Origin: Chalara sp. BL73
Taxonomy: Eukaryota; Ascomycota; Leotiomycetes; Helotiales
Assembly: GCA_918026815.1 (NCBI GenBank)
Contig: CAKJVC010000104.1
Coordinates: 62,001-126,000 of the forward strand
Length of the DNA: 64,000 bases
Reading direction: 5' to 3'
Under the pieces are notes generated by a model, which was not told where the DNA came from, searched no databases, and was given only the letters and a program-made list of their open reading frames with translations. The position numbers and the translations under genes are program-made. This document shows, piece after piece, positions 48,512-59,013 of this stretch. Numbering within the stretch: position 1 is the first letter of the stretch; every line of letters starts with the position of its first letter.

Positions 48512-49115
48512 ATGTCCTCACCGGAGAAGGTCTCCTTCACCTACAATATCTCATTCACAGCTCCTGCAAATGGACCTCACACGACTCCAAAGCTTACTGC
48601 AGCAGATCTCTGGTTAGGTATTGCACATGTAGCGCACAGCCCTCAAGAGTTTGCGCCTTACGTCAAGAATTGCGATGTGCTCTGGCAGGCTCCTAACAGG
48701 CTTGGGCGAGCTGTCACCCTCGCTGAAGGCGCAGTACATAAAAGCGCTGGCGAAGTAATACACCAAGAAGTCAAGATGGCCGAAGGGCTTTCCGTAAGTT
48801 GCCTTCACGGTTTCTCTAGATCGATCACTTATAAGCGTGGCGCAGGTTGAAGCGGAGACCCGGAGCACGGGGGCGAAAACGGTATTTCTTCTCTCTTACA
48901 ACTGCGACGCTCACGTATCGCCCCATTCTACGGATATCTCTTTCACAGTCATATACGAATTAAAGCTCGTGGGCGTGGTTCCGGGAAGTGAGGAGGCGAA
49001 AAAAATTGAGACTGATTATCCTGAGCTAGCAAGAGGGGCATGCACATCAACATTAGAGCAGATCCGACAGTGCAAAGCGGATGGAAGGCTAGAAAAGTGG
49101 GCATGTGGCAGCTAA
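48512..49115 (+). CDS. DUF1857 / SRPBCC-type protein
   Basis: Two exons (48512-48793, 48846-49115) with a GTAAGT...CAG intron give 183 aa. The start MSSPEKVSFTYNISFTAP and the following LTAADLWLGIAHVAHSPQEF match the opening of the fungal DUF1857 family, a START/SRPBCC-like fold with a deep hydrophobic pocket. Later blocks are VEAETRSTGAKTVFLLSY and SFTVIYELKLVG. SRPBCC folds bind lipophilic ligands and sometimes act as cyclases. DUF1857 has no assigned reaction to my knowledge. It shares a promoter with the GliT-like gene, which argues for a role in the same pathway or in handling its hydrophobic product. It might correspond to one of the unassigned cluster proteins of other ETP producers, which I could not verify. 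Confidence 0.82.
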
Positions 49116-49512
49116 GAGGTCAGTAGGTTAGATAGTTCTTCATGAATATGGCCTATCTGGCTTCTTTAATGAATCGATCGATCTTCCGCCTTACGCAATT
49201 CTTATGCTTAGATGCTAGGTAGAACTAGGATCGAGGACGCGAGGAGACACCTGTTCTGACACTAGCGTATTTATAGCTACTCAATAGTTTAATCTGTCCC
49301 GCCACAACTCGTGCTTGCTCTTCTGCTTAGGCATCCCTCTATATATGGCCTTGTTGGAGAGCCAGGCTAATTGCTTAGTATACATATAATCAAGTATGTG
49401 ATTGAACAACTAATTGGCTCAAGATGTGAGACAAAACACCTGTATATCCCCGTTTGCAACAAATCTCCTTACAGTCTAATGTCCCAAATACTCTTATGCG
49501 GTCGTTAAATCT
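49116..49512. other. Convergent intergenic region
   Basis: About 400 bp between the 3' ends of the DUF1857 and GliI-like genes; normal composition, no open frame or repeat seen. Confidence 0.5.
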
Positions 49513-51167
49513 TTACAGCTCGCCGTCTTCACACGATACCAATTCCACTTGCTCGGGAATCCACTGCTTTTCCACACTAAGCGCATTCTCAATACGGCTT
49601 AGTGCCTCGAATAACACCAGCCTAGGTACAGCAAAGCAAATTCGAAACCACCCGGGTTGCATTGCACAATAACCCTCTCCTGCGCCAAGGGAAACTCCCA
49701 CACCATCCAGTCGATCGCTGAGGTCTGATTCTTCTTTCCAGCTACAGCCTGCTTCTGCTAGACGTGCCCAGATAAAAACGCCTGCATTAGGTGGCGTATA
49801 CTCGAGACCGTGGAACTCCAAGAACTCAACGATGAGCTTCGCCCGGGCTTCTAGTTTCATTCTGTTGTTGTGGAGTATTTCATCAAGTGTGTCCTCATCA
49901 GAGAGCACGCGTGTAACAACCGTTGACGTGAGAGTTGACACTTTGGCATGGTTAGCAATCGCGAGGGACAGGCGGAGGTCAGGGTGCGCTTGTGTGACGA
50001 TAAACCCCTAGGATAACGTGATTATTAATAAGCTTAGCCAAAGCCAGATGCTATGTTGGCACCAATTAATCGATTACATACCAATCGCAGACCGCTGCTG
50101 CCGAGGTCCTTGCTGATGCTATAGATCATATGGACTCGGGCGGGATTGACGCCTAGCGCGGGCAGGTCCATCTCCAGTACCGACACAAACGGAACCGCGG
50201 CCTTGCTTGTTCTAGCGCCGCAGAATTCCGACATGGCGTAGATCTCATCGGAGATGAAATGCAGGTTATGCTTTTCGCAAAAGCGCAGCAATGCTTCCAC
50301 CTGCCTCCGGCAGTAGACGTCTCCACGCGGGTTGTGCGGGTTACAGAGGAACACAGCCTTAACCTGACGCAAAGACCTGGATGCCCTCAGCGCCTTCTCG
50401 TACGCGTCAATAAAGGCATCTGGTGAGGAGGTCATGAGGGGGTGGGGGAAGGAAGGAGGGGCGACGTGAATAGCCGTGACGTCTGCACGAAGCACAAAGC
50501 TCGTCTCGAACCCCCCTGAGTTCAAACCTGGTCAGCATGACGTCTCATCACATCATATTCCATTCATTTTATCGATTCGGTTATCTTGCTTACCCCAGAA
50601 TGGTACTTCGATGAGCACTCCATCTCCTTGCTCGCAGATATCGTACAACAGATTGTCGAGAATGGCGCTGCAGCCAGCGCCGACGACGATGTGCTCTGGC
50701 TTCACCGTCATGTGGGCTCTGAAAACGCGATTGAAGAATCTCGACGCAGCCATGAGAAGTTCTGGATCTCCCCCGAGACCGTCCGCATACGAGAGGACTT
50801 TGCTCGAAAGGCCATTTTGAAGATGAGCTCGGTATAGGTCGGTCAGTACATCACGCATCAGCCAGTTTTCTGCCGTCATCAGATCGATGCGTGGTTGAGT
50901 CGCCTCAATTCGAGAGATCTGTCGCGCATGCTTTCCTAGGAACCACGCGATATTCTTTTTTGCCCGTAGTGAGAGGTCTGCTAGGCCAGCGCCTGGCTTG
51001 TTACTAGCGGTGGTGATCTGGGTTGCCCTCGGATGCTCTTCTGGCGGCTCGCTGTCGCCTTTGCACTTGCTTTCCAATGCCTTCACCCCCTTTGTTATGG
51101 CTCTCGAGAAGAGGGTGGCGGTCATGGCTAGCAGCGCCGCGGCGAGAAAGGCAATAGTAAGCACCAT
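49513..51167 (-). CDS. gliI: GliI-like PLP-dependent C-S lyase
   Basis: Three minus-strand exons (50594-51167, 50082-50527, 49513-50007) give 504 aa. The fold-type I aminotransferase (ACC synthase-like) domain shows NPHNP (254-258), SDEIY (284-288), the PLP-binding Lys331 in SISKDLGSSGLR, and the substrate-carboxylate Arg462 in WFRICFA. In the gliotoxin pathway GliI cleaves the cysteine C-S bonds of the bis-Cys adduct to release the dithiol. The first about 90 residues are extra: a strong hydrophobic segment (LTIAFLAAALLAMTATLF, residues 3-20) and then a polar linker, suggesting a membrane-anchored enzyme. It is divergent from the GST gene, with 316 bp between starts. No perfect CGG-N3-CCG is seen there. 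All phases close and the frame is intact. Confidence 0.9.
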
Positions 51168-51483
51168 AACTCCAACTGATGCATGCAGAAGAAAATATCC
51201 AAATGTAGGAGTTCCATTAGACTCGCCAAACGCTTTCAGAAATACCAGTGAGTCAGTTTATCATAGTTTTACTTCGGGATGCCGTTGTCCGGCAGCCAGA
51301 TCGGCGTACGGAGCCATTTTGTTCACGAGATGTCAATGTATGATATTAACGATGTTGGCCAGGACCCCGAAGAATGTTCAGGGTCCTTGTATTTCATAAG
51401 ATTCATATCTCAATTGCCCCTTTACTTACACGGGCAAGCATATAATTTGATCCACCATATCCAAGAAACTCAGCGCTACTACA
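51168..51483. promoter_or_regulatory. Divergent promoter, GliI-like / GliG-like genes
   Basis: 316 bp. Contains only degenerate relatives of the palindrome: CGG-N4-CCG at about 51275-51284 (TCGGGATGCCG) and CCGGCAGCCAG at about 51289-51299. Whether either is used is unknown. Confidence 0.4.
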
Positions 51484-52320
51484 ATGGAACGTCCAAGCAA
51501 CATTCCGTCTAAAGGCCTTGTCCTCTACGTCGTCAAAGGTAAGTAGCGAGCTTACTTCACGCGGATGAAAATAATACGAGTGAATTGAACAGCAACGGCG
51601 ACGTCAACCCATAACACAATCAAGCCCATTATCCTCATTGAGGAGCTTGGAATCCCATACCAATACTTCGTTGTCGAGAACGTGTCGGCCCCATGGTTCG
51701 CAAAGCTCAACCCGCACAAGATGGTCCCAGTGATTGAGGACACAATAGTGGGCAGCGACCAACGGGTGCAGGTTTGGGAGTCAACATCAACACTGACATA
51801 CTTAGTCGACGTCTATGACACGGATGGCTTGTTTCGCGGACGCGACGTGGCCGAGCGCGTCGAGGTGGGTAACTGGCTGACTCTACACACAGCAGCGCTT
51901 GGCCCCACGGCAAAATACTGGCTGTACTTTGAGAAAATGCACCCGGAGCGGATCCCGAAGGTTACCGAGAAGTATGAAATAGCTGCCGTCAATAGTTCCC
52001 TCTCCTACACCCCATGCGAGAATGAGACAAGGAAACTAACCATATTACGTGGCGTACCCAGACTCCGCTCAAACATCGAGAAGCAGTATGATATCCTCGA
52101 GGGTCGGCTGTCCCAGGTAGGACAGCAATATCTCGCCCTGCCCGACCGCCCGACCCTCGCCGACATCGCGACGCTGCCGTTCGCCGACCAGCCATGCGCG
52201 GCATTGTTCGGGATTGATCTGAGCAAGTGGCCGCATGTTCTTGACTGGAGCCAGCGCATGGCTACTAGGGCGGCTGTCCAAAGAGCCAAAGAGCGTGTTG
52301 CCAAAATGGGACATGAATAA
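51484..52320 (+). CDS. gliG: GliG-like glutathione S-transferase
   Basis: Three exons (51484-51538, 51593-51971, 52062-52320) give 230 aa. The thioredoxin-like N-domain reads GLVLYVVK...IILIEELGIPYQYFVV, with the glutathione-loop NPHKMVPVIED and the WESTSTLTYLVDVYD segment; the C-domain has KQYDILEGRL, the N-capping box DRPTLADIATLPF, and KWPHVLDWSQRM. In gliotoxin synthesis GliG attaches two glutathiones to the acyl-imine diketopiperazine. The 90-bp second intron (GTATGA...branch ACTAAC...CAG) is divisible by three and free of stops, so the frame also reads through it; splicing restores the family pattern TEK-LRSNIEKQYD. The methyltransferase follows 1.3 kb downstream on the same strand. Confidence 0.9.
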
Positions 52321-53435
52321 GCTACTTCGGCGGCACCACTTGTAAGGAATTCTATAATTTCAGAGAGGATTAGGGAAGGAGGGGGGATAGGGAGATATGT
52401 AACAGGTTTGTGAGGTCTATGTCACGGTTCTGGTACACTTACCAGTTACGCAGCTTACGAGACTCGAAAGCGTGGTTGAGTTACTCCTGATTCAGACTAG
52501 ACAGAATGATAATCGGATTCAGTATTCAGTTGTGGAGGGCGTAGAAGCTTGATATTTCTTATTACTTAATACTATAGTGGCTGTACACTCTATATATCCG
52601 GTCACTATAATGGCAATATATTTGCGTTTAACAATGTCTGGTTATCGATTTTTAGAGTTGTGTGGTAATTAGCGGACGCTGAATTTGCCTTCTTTGAGGC
52701 TGAAATTGAGCTATTGATGCACGCAACGGTAGTGGATTATTTCTTAGGGATGTACTAAAGGAGTTGTTCCAGTTTACCTATTCATTTTAGCAGATTCTGA
52801 ACGCATTGACTGAATTACCGTTTGCCGTATGAACAGATCTCCATATATATACAGTGTAGTACCAGCGATTGATTGATCAATTCATTTATGCTCTGCTCCG
52901 GCCGTCCGTTGTAAAACGACTATACCGAGTCGTCCAGCTTTAACGCTACCGCAGTGCATTTACTGTAGTAAACGTCTTTTATTTCATTATACAAATATAG
53001 CCAGTAGCCATTTACCTTCGACGCTCTGGTAATTATTTATACTATGATGTAAGATAGTGAAAAGTGTATCGTTTGTTGCGTTTTTATTTATTATTTATTA
53101 ATAGCTGCTTTTGCATGTGTCAATATACCTTTAACTTCTTGTGCTATTATCAAGTTTAATTTCATTTATATAAATTTTTAAATTTTATAATATTCACCAA
53201 GTGGTCACGACCTGGGCGAGACATGTTTGTCATGTGATGTATATATCACGTGATAGAAAGGGAAGCGCCTGACGTCTATATACGTAAATAAATTCTTTCT
53301 TCATCTAATACTCCGGTCAATAAGAGTACTGTATTGATTGAGCCTTTGTTGAAAAGTTAAATGACTGCCAAGCTCAGGGAATTACGTTTAAAGAATAGTA
53401 ATTTTGGAATTAAGTTGCACCGGCCGGAGGGTAAT
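52321..53435. other. Intergenic DNA, AT-rich with LTR-like words
   Basis: About 1.1 kb without a supported gene. 52880-53200 is AT-rich. 53206-53330 has GGTCACGACCTGG, TATATATCACGTGAT and TATATACG words in the style of the LTRs in this window, but no paired ends or target duplication could be defined. Confidence 0.4.
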
Positions 53436-53446
53436 TCGGTCGCCGA
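53436..53446. promoter_or_regulatory. Exact TCGG-N3-CCGA motif (TCGGTCGCCGA)
   Basis: A perfect match to the ETP-cluster palindrome, 150 bp upstream of the methyltransferase start codon. Confidence 0.65.
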
Positions 53447-53596
53447 ACCAAGTAGCGAGCGTCTCCGGCAAGCTTGCTAGTGTGCACAATGCATAAAAGC
53501 CAAAGTTGTTTTTGCTAAAACGCATACGTTATAGGTCCTTCATGGCATTTTCCCTTGGAACGCACAATAATATATTACTCGATCAGATGACCAAAC

Positions 53597-54537
53597 ATGG
53601 GGGAACAGCAGCTCCCCGAGAGTAACTACCTATTGCCGTATAATGACCTTGAAATGAAAAGGCTACGACTGCAGCACGATTTGATCAAGTCTTATATGGG
53701 TTCGCTAATTCTGGCTCCCATTGACCTTGGGCAGAAGGGGCTAAAAATACTGGATAGCGGTACATTCGACGGTATGGCTACTCACTCCCTCCCATCTCCG
53801 TCTCGAGTATTACAGCCTACTGTGGTAAAAACATGTCCCGAAGCTAACTAAGGATATCTATAGGATTCTGGCTATCAGAAGTAGCAAAGATTCTTCATGT
53901 GCCCGTCCTGGTAGGTACAGATATCTCCCCAGCTGTCTTCCCGCCAAAATGGCCAACCAGGACGTCGTTCTACGTACAGTCCGTGTCAGAGCCCTGGCCG
54001 GAAGAGTGGAAATCCACTTTCGACTTCGTACACCAGCGGCTAGTCCTAGCTGGTACGACCCCAGAGGTCGGGCGTAACGCGGTCAGGGGCATAATCGAGC
54101 TAGCGAAGCCAGGGGTAGGGTGGGTGCAGCTCGTTGAAGGCACTCTCCAGCACCTATCAGAGGAGCAGAAAGTTCAGTACCCGGCACTATGCCGTTTTCA
54201 GACGCTGTGCGCGCGTATGCTGCCGAACAAGGGCTGGAACCCGCGGGTTGGGTTGCAGGTCAAGGCCTGGCTTGAGAGTCTTGGCCTCGTTGATGTCGAT
54301 GAGAAGATTATGGAAATTCAAGTCGGTGTGCCAAATTCGGACCGCCGGCTAGGTGATATGGCTAAACATAACTTGCTCGAGGTTGTAGAGAACTTCCGCG
54401 AGGCGGCAAAAGGCAAGCTACCCATTAATTTCCTTGATAAGGCCCCTATGTTTATTAGAGCCGGCGTCGCTGACGATTTTCAAAAGTTCTTCCGCAAGGC
54501 TCAGAGGTATCTGCCAAGGATTTTGACAACGTCCTGA
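53597..54537 (+). CDS. SAM-dependent methyltransferase (ETP cluster)
   Basis: Two exons (53597-53771, 53864-54537) with a GTATGG...TAG intron give 282 aa. Motif I of a class I methyltransferase is ILDSGTFDGFWL (51-62), followed by the acidic SAM-ribose position in VLVGTDISPAVFPP (Asp78) and a FDFVHQRLVLAG motif IV-like strand. This architecture (LaeA/UMTA-like, small) is that of the N- or S-methyltransferases of ETP clusters; I think the GliN (amide N-methyl) group is most likely, but O- or S-methylation cannot be excluded from sequence. The start chosen is the ATG at 53597; the exact ETP motif lies 150 bp before it. Intact. Confidence 0.85.
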
Positions 54538-55168
54538 AAGATATGAGACTAGAGGTTGATACAGTTGGGGAGTTGCTGAGATTTAATTGTGTGTGGGGAC
54601 GCAGGCCGTTATAGTGTATGTCACGCAACTGGCTTTCTTGATTAACAAACAAAGCGGAGGCAAGAAAGCCAAGCCATCTAGTCCTATAGTCTTCCCAATA
54701 TTCCTGGTTTGATAGAATTTATAGGAATTCCAGAGGTCAGGCTGTGCTCTGATACCCGTATTACTCTCTATGTGACATACCCACGCTATGATTTATGGCT
54801 AATTGACTCAGACGTGACACCAGCATCAATGCGCCTACTACACTTCATTATATCTCCACAATCAGTGACCCCCTTCATTGCCGTTGGTGTGGCTTCTATT
54901 TACATCTATATAGATATACGCTTCACGAATTGGTTTGATTGCACCCTTAAAATATTGAACCTTTCATCTCCCGTGTTAGAGGCTTTGACTAGACAGCGGA
55001 ATGGCTTGGGTCAATGATTGAGTTAGCATTCTCGTGATATACCGACCTCTAAAATACAATACCATACGCCACGCAATATGAGATTTGAAATTTGTATACG
55101 TATCACAGCAAAATTTGCAATCTTATATTGTATTATACTATACTGCGATATACTGTAACACCAACTTT
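54538..55168. other. Intergenic DNA after the methyltransferase
   Basis: Normal composition to about 55060, then more AT-rich. A 102-codon plus frame (54709-55017) lacks family features or promoter context and is not called. The stretch ends in ACTTT, the target duplication of the solo LTR. Confidence 0.45.
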
Positions 55169-55693
55169 TGTCACGACACGCGCTGTGGATCTACAGATAC
55201 AGAGGGCAACGGTGGTATCATACGAGAATCTATAGCTGAGGAAAGAAAAAAGCCCGAGGAGAGCAAGCTATATATACAGAGGCGCTCGGAGAGCTCGGCT
55301 AATGTAGTGTTACGGTCCTATCAGGCTTCGACTGATATAGATAGAAGATCTAGGTCCGGGGTTGTAGGTCTGGGTAGAAGTAGGTCTATCACGTATAAGG
55401 ATTAGGTCCCGATAACTAGTAAGCTATAAGAATACTATTTGAAGTTGAGCACGAAGCTCCTATCTAAGGAATCCTGTCTACTTATATAGAACCTTCGTGG
55501 GTTGGATCATTGCATTAGCTCATGATCCGTTGGATCGTGGATCATAGCCATGATCCATGATCCATCACGTGATTCCATCTTCAGGGGTTCTCTGTGTAGC
55601 CAAGACTACCGAGCCTCAGGCCCCTAAGGCATGAACTTGTTATGCTGCGAGTAACATGTAGGTCACGTGTGCTCCAGAGCACTGGACGTGACA
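55169..55693 (-). repeat. Solo LTR interrupted by a second solo LTR
   Basis: TGTCACGACACG at 55169 to GACGTGACA at 55693 on the plus strand, with a perfect 5-bp duplication ACTTT on both sides (55164-55168, 55694-55698). Without the 349-bp insertion and its 5-bp duplication it is 171 bp and, in reverse complement, matches the LTR family at 28666-28839 (GAGCACACGTGACC, TATATATAGC, TGTAGATCCACAG). GC content is normal. Confidence 0.94.
55308..55656. repeat. Nested solo LTR (349 bp)
   Basis: TGTTACGG...GAGTAACA inserted in the previous LTR with 5-bp duplication TGTAG (55303-55307, 55657-55661). Contains ATCACGTGATTCC and several copies of ATGATCC/GGATCATG. No related full element in this window. 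Confidence 0.93.
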
Positions 55694-56555
55694 ACTTTAA
55701 ATGACGCTATTTTTAATTAGTATCACGTTTTATAACACTACGAGTACTTACTTAAATTTGCTTTATTACAAAATTTTAGTCTTTTAAAAAATCTTGGTAA
55801 ATAAAATAATTTACGTTTATTTACTGTTTAAATTTTTTAAAGCGTTTACAGCAGCTATAGAAAAAAGATCACGACAATCTGTAATAGTTAATTTTGCGCT
55901 AAAAACCGGTTTTTTAGCGACGTTCGAAATAGAAAGTATCCTTAAAATATTAACAGCTATTTAAAATGAATTTGGTTATTTTTTTTTACTGTAATAATTA
56001 CTAAATGCAAAAGTCAAAAAAATCGCTAAAAGCTATTTGAGTTGCAGAAAAAAAAGTATTTCTGTAGTTTTTTTTGGCGCTAGAAAGTGTAAACGTCGAC
56101 ACTTTTGTAAATAAGCAAAGTACGCGTTTTAACAAATTTTTTAAACGTTAAAAAAATCAAAAAAAAAAATTCTGTTGTAATACAAAAACCTATAAGTACG
56201 GACTAGTTAGTAATAAACGCCAGAATTTTCAGCCAGTTACTTTCATTTTTGCACCTTTTATTTTAACAATTTTCGTTTTTTTTTAATTGAAATTAACTAT
56301 TGTAAACAATCAGCTTAAGCAAGCTTAGTTCTAAGTAAAATTTAATATACAACTAAAAGAGTAAGCTAAAAAATTTATTTGTAAAAATGTAATACTTATT
56401 AAACTTTTTTATTCTGAATTAATCGGCACTAAAAGAAAGGTAACTTTTATAGCGCTTTTTGCCTTTTTTAAAACACTTTATTACGAACTTTAAATTCGGT
56501 AGCTATTTTGTAATACTACTTCCGAACTGGTATATGTAGTAAAATAATCATTCTG
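55694..56555. other. AT-rich mutated DNA, unassigned
   Basis: Moderately mutated AT-rich stretch with broken Lys/Phe-rich frames on the plus strand. Probably an old transposon. No motif recognised. Confidence 0.4.
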
Positions 56556-56734
56556 GTAGGCGATGTCGGATATTGTACCTTTTTGGCCCACTTAGTGCTA
56601 TGGTAAAGTTTATCAACCCTGGCATCTGACACATGGTCTCGCACAACAGTTGCCCTTCCTTTTTAGTTTAGTATTCTCGTAATAGAACCACCTATTAGCC
56701 GCCTTCACAGGCCTCGGGATTTGGCTGCGTGACA
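56556..56734 (-). repeat. LTR-like fragment, TGTCACG family
   Basis: On the minus strand it begins TGTCACGCAGCC at 56734 and carries the block TACGAGAATACTAAACTAA shared with the LTRs at 27899 and 30907. TTCTG occurs on both sides (56551-56555, 56735-56739) and could be the target duplication, but then the inner terminus does not begin with the expected TG, so the left edge is uncertain. Confidence 0.6.
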
Positions 56735-57026
56735 TTCTGTATAGAAAAAAAAAAAATAACCGCTTGCTTGTGTTAACTACTCGCTTGTGAACTACGCTAA
56801 TCAAAAAGAACTTAAAACTACTAAGAAATTTTAAATTTCTGCCGGAAAAAAAACTTACTGCTTTTCTAATTCGGTCACCGCTTTTTTTAATTAGGCGGTA
56901 ATCAAAGTAATCAAAGTAATCATTGATTACTTGAATATGAATTGATTTTAATTACCGGTAAGTACGGTTAATTTGATTTCGATTACGATGCCTAGTAATC
57001 AAGTAATCAAAGCATTTATCACACTG
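56735..57026. mobile_element. Probable hAT-type element, right end
   Basis: The right end TTTATCACACTG (ending 57026) equals the reverse complement of a CAGTG-type hAT terminus and is preceded by many copies of GTAATCAA/TTGATTAC (from 56890), a subterminal-repeat layout like that of the element at 27920-28430. The left end and target duplication were not found. Confidence 0.5.
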
Positions 57027-57333
57027 TATTTAATAATAATATTTTTAAATGACCCTTTTAATTCGGAAATATTTAAAGTTTAATAAAAAAAAGGAATTAA
57101 TTTTTTTACAGCTCTGAAATCTGCATTTATACTCAAATAATACACACATGACTATAAGTGATAAAGCCGCTTTTCTTCCTTACTTTTAACCTTTTTTTTT
57201 AGTTTTAAATTCTAAGTTAAAATCGATGTTATAATTTTCCCTTGAGGGCTTTTGTACTGTCCTAGGTAGACGACTAGAGAGAACTTGCAGTTCTTGATTT
57301 GGGCCTCCCTAGTCGCAAATAGAACAATACTCA
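57027..57333. other. 3' flank of dipeptidase gene
   Basis: AT-rich at the left, normal at the right; no gene seen. Probably contains the 3' untranslated region of the GliJ-like gene. Confidence 0.4.
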
Positions 57334-58820
57334 TTAAAAGGACGTCTGATTTCGCTCCTTTGCTTCCTCTATCAACATATCCTTCTCCTCTCGTGTCCAA
57401 AAGCCAGCAATATAATCACAACATGGCTTCGCCGCTACATCCATTCTCGCTCTGATTGCAAACAGCTCTACCTCGCGAAGGACTCGCAAGATATTTAATC
57501 CTACGACTTGCTTGACTTGTTCTTCTGTCACTCCGTTCTCAAGAAGAACAGAGATAAGCTGGGGATAATGCGAGACATCATCGAGCCCATCAGGCCCTTT
57601 GAGCATTCCGTCGAAATCGGAACCGATTCCGACGTGGGAATATCCAATCTTCTTTCCTGCATACATGATGTGTTCTGCGACATTGCCTAGAGTCGAGCTA
57701 TTATCCTTGGTTGATCTAACTAGCTCTCTTAAGAAGCAAATCATAATGACACCCCCATTAGTTTTCAGCATATCCAGGACTTTGTCAGAAACATTTCGCG
57801 GGTGAGGACAGAGCGTAGAACTACAATATGAATAAGTTAACTTGGGTTAGTCCTTTCACTCTTTCCCTCTATTAGGTAACCCCGAACTTACCATGAAGAG
57901 TGGGAAAAAATGACCGGCGTTTTGCTAAGGCTTAGTGCTTGTTCTTGGACCGCATCGCTTGTATGGGATAGGTCTATGATTCTGTAGGCTGTTACTCCTG
58001 ATTCAGGGCTCCAGATGATGGCTTCTTGGCCTTACAGTCCAATGCGATTCATTTCTGCCAGCATGCTTTTGCCATGATCGGATAAACCAGCGTGAGGTTT
58101 AGTGGCTGAAGTCTGTAGTAGTTTTGACGTGTAAGGCGATTACAAATATTTACGAACAGTCAAGGAGACTTACAGAGGAGTCCGCATAGAGATTATTGCT
58201 ATTATGAGCCAGGGTAATATAACGAACCCCCAGAAGGTGATACATGCGTAGAACACTAAAACTGTTTCCTATCTGGTGAAGACCCTCAATGCCAATAAAA
58301 CAAGCGATTCTGCCGCTGTGAAAAATACCCCAAACATCTGCGGAATTTTTGGCTAAGCTTAGAATTTTTGGATACTTCTCAATCATGAGATGAATAAGGT
58401 CAATTTGTTGCAAAGTTTTCTTTACAGTCTCAAGATGCGCAGCATCAGAGAAATCATCGTTGTCGGTCGGGCTACGGGCCATATGATGATAAGAATGCGC
58501 AATTCTTGGGAGTCTTGAAGGTTTTGCTGCTCACCAGGACACATATGCACTCCAGAATTGCCCGCCAACAAGCCCATGGCGCAGTCGCGTGAAGTCCGTT
58601 TGCCCTATAGGCATTGTGACGAGGTCGAAATCTTCATGATTTACATTGTTCAAAAACCAGCCTCTGATGTTACAGGGCCAGTCGTTGTGGCCATCTGAGC
58701 ATTTCAGCCTCTCTCTTTGTCCATTCTCTCGTATGTCAAGACGACGGTACCTATTATTGGAACCTCTTTGAGAATATGAAAGGCTCTCTCAAGAGCGTGT
58801 TTCGTTGGATTAGGTTCCAT
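57334..58820 (-). CDS. gliJ: GliJ-like membrane-dipeptidase-family peptidase
   Basis: Six minus-strand exons (58751-58820, 58535-58694, 58174-58471, 58036-58112, 57892-57981, 57334-57820) give 393 aa with every phase closed. This is the zinc renal-dipeptidase family (M19). The metal ligands expected of the family are all visible: H26 and D28 in DGHNDWP, bridging Glu139 in FIGIEG, H208 in IDLSH, H229 in IFSHSS, and D300 in GIGSDFDG. In ETP pathways GliJ removes glycine from the Cys-Gly units left after GliK. The TAA near 58030 lies in a 54-bp intron and is not a gene break. Two CGG-N3-CCG motifs lie upstream. It ends the gene island on the right. Confidence 0.9.
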
Positions 58821-59013
58821 CACGGCCGTTGTAACCAAGGAGGCATACCCTGAACATATGGCTAGTTCTGCCAATGTCCTTATAACTGGTCCTTTTAGAG
58901 GCTACCTATTATTTTCCCCATATGATAATAGAGTTTGCACTGCACACTCCGAAATTAGAATCTTTGGCGGCTCCTCCGACAATAGGAACCATGCTCGGCG
59001 TGTTAATTCAACT

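Noticed and set aside
51275..51299. ETP palindrome in the GliI/GliG promoter
   Set aside because: Only CGG-N4-CCG and a one-off CCGGCAGCCAG are present; spacing or core is wrong, so not counted as a site.
50476..51399. Plus-strand frames of 83-133 codons over the GliI-like gene
   Set aside because: Antisense to the aminotransferase exons and their promoter; no motif.
52909..52921. GTTGTAAAACGAC, which resembles the M13 forward primer site and could mean vector contamination
   Set aside because: The match stops after 13 bases and the flanks are ordinary window sequence.
54709..55017. 102-codon plus-strand frame
   Set aside because: The first codon is TTG, no Kozak or promoter context, low conservation features, next to a repeat.
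58020..58036. In-frame TAA in the dipeptidase reading frame, suggesting a pseudogene
   Set aside because: It lies in a GTAAGG...CAG interval; splicing it out rejoins RIG-L-IIDLSH in the family pattern with correct phase.
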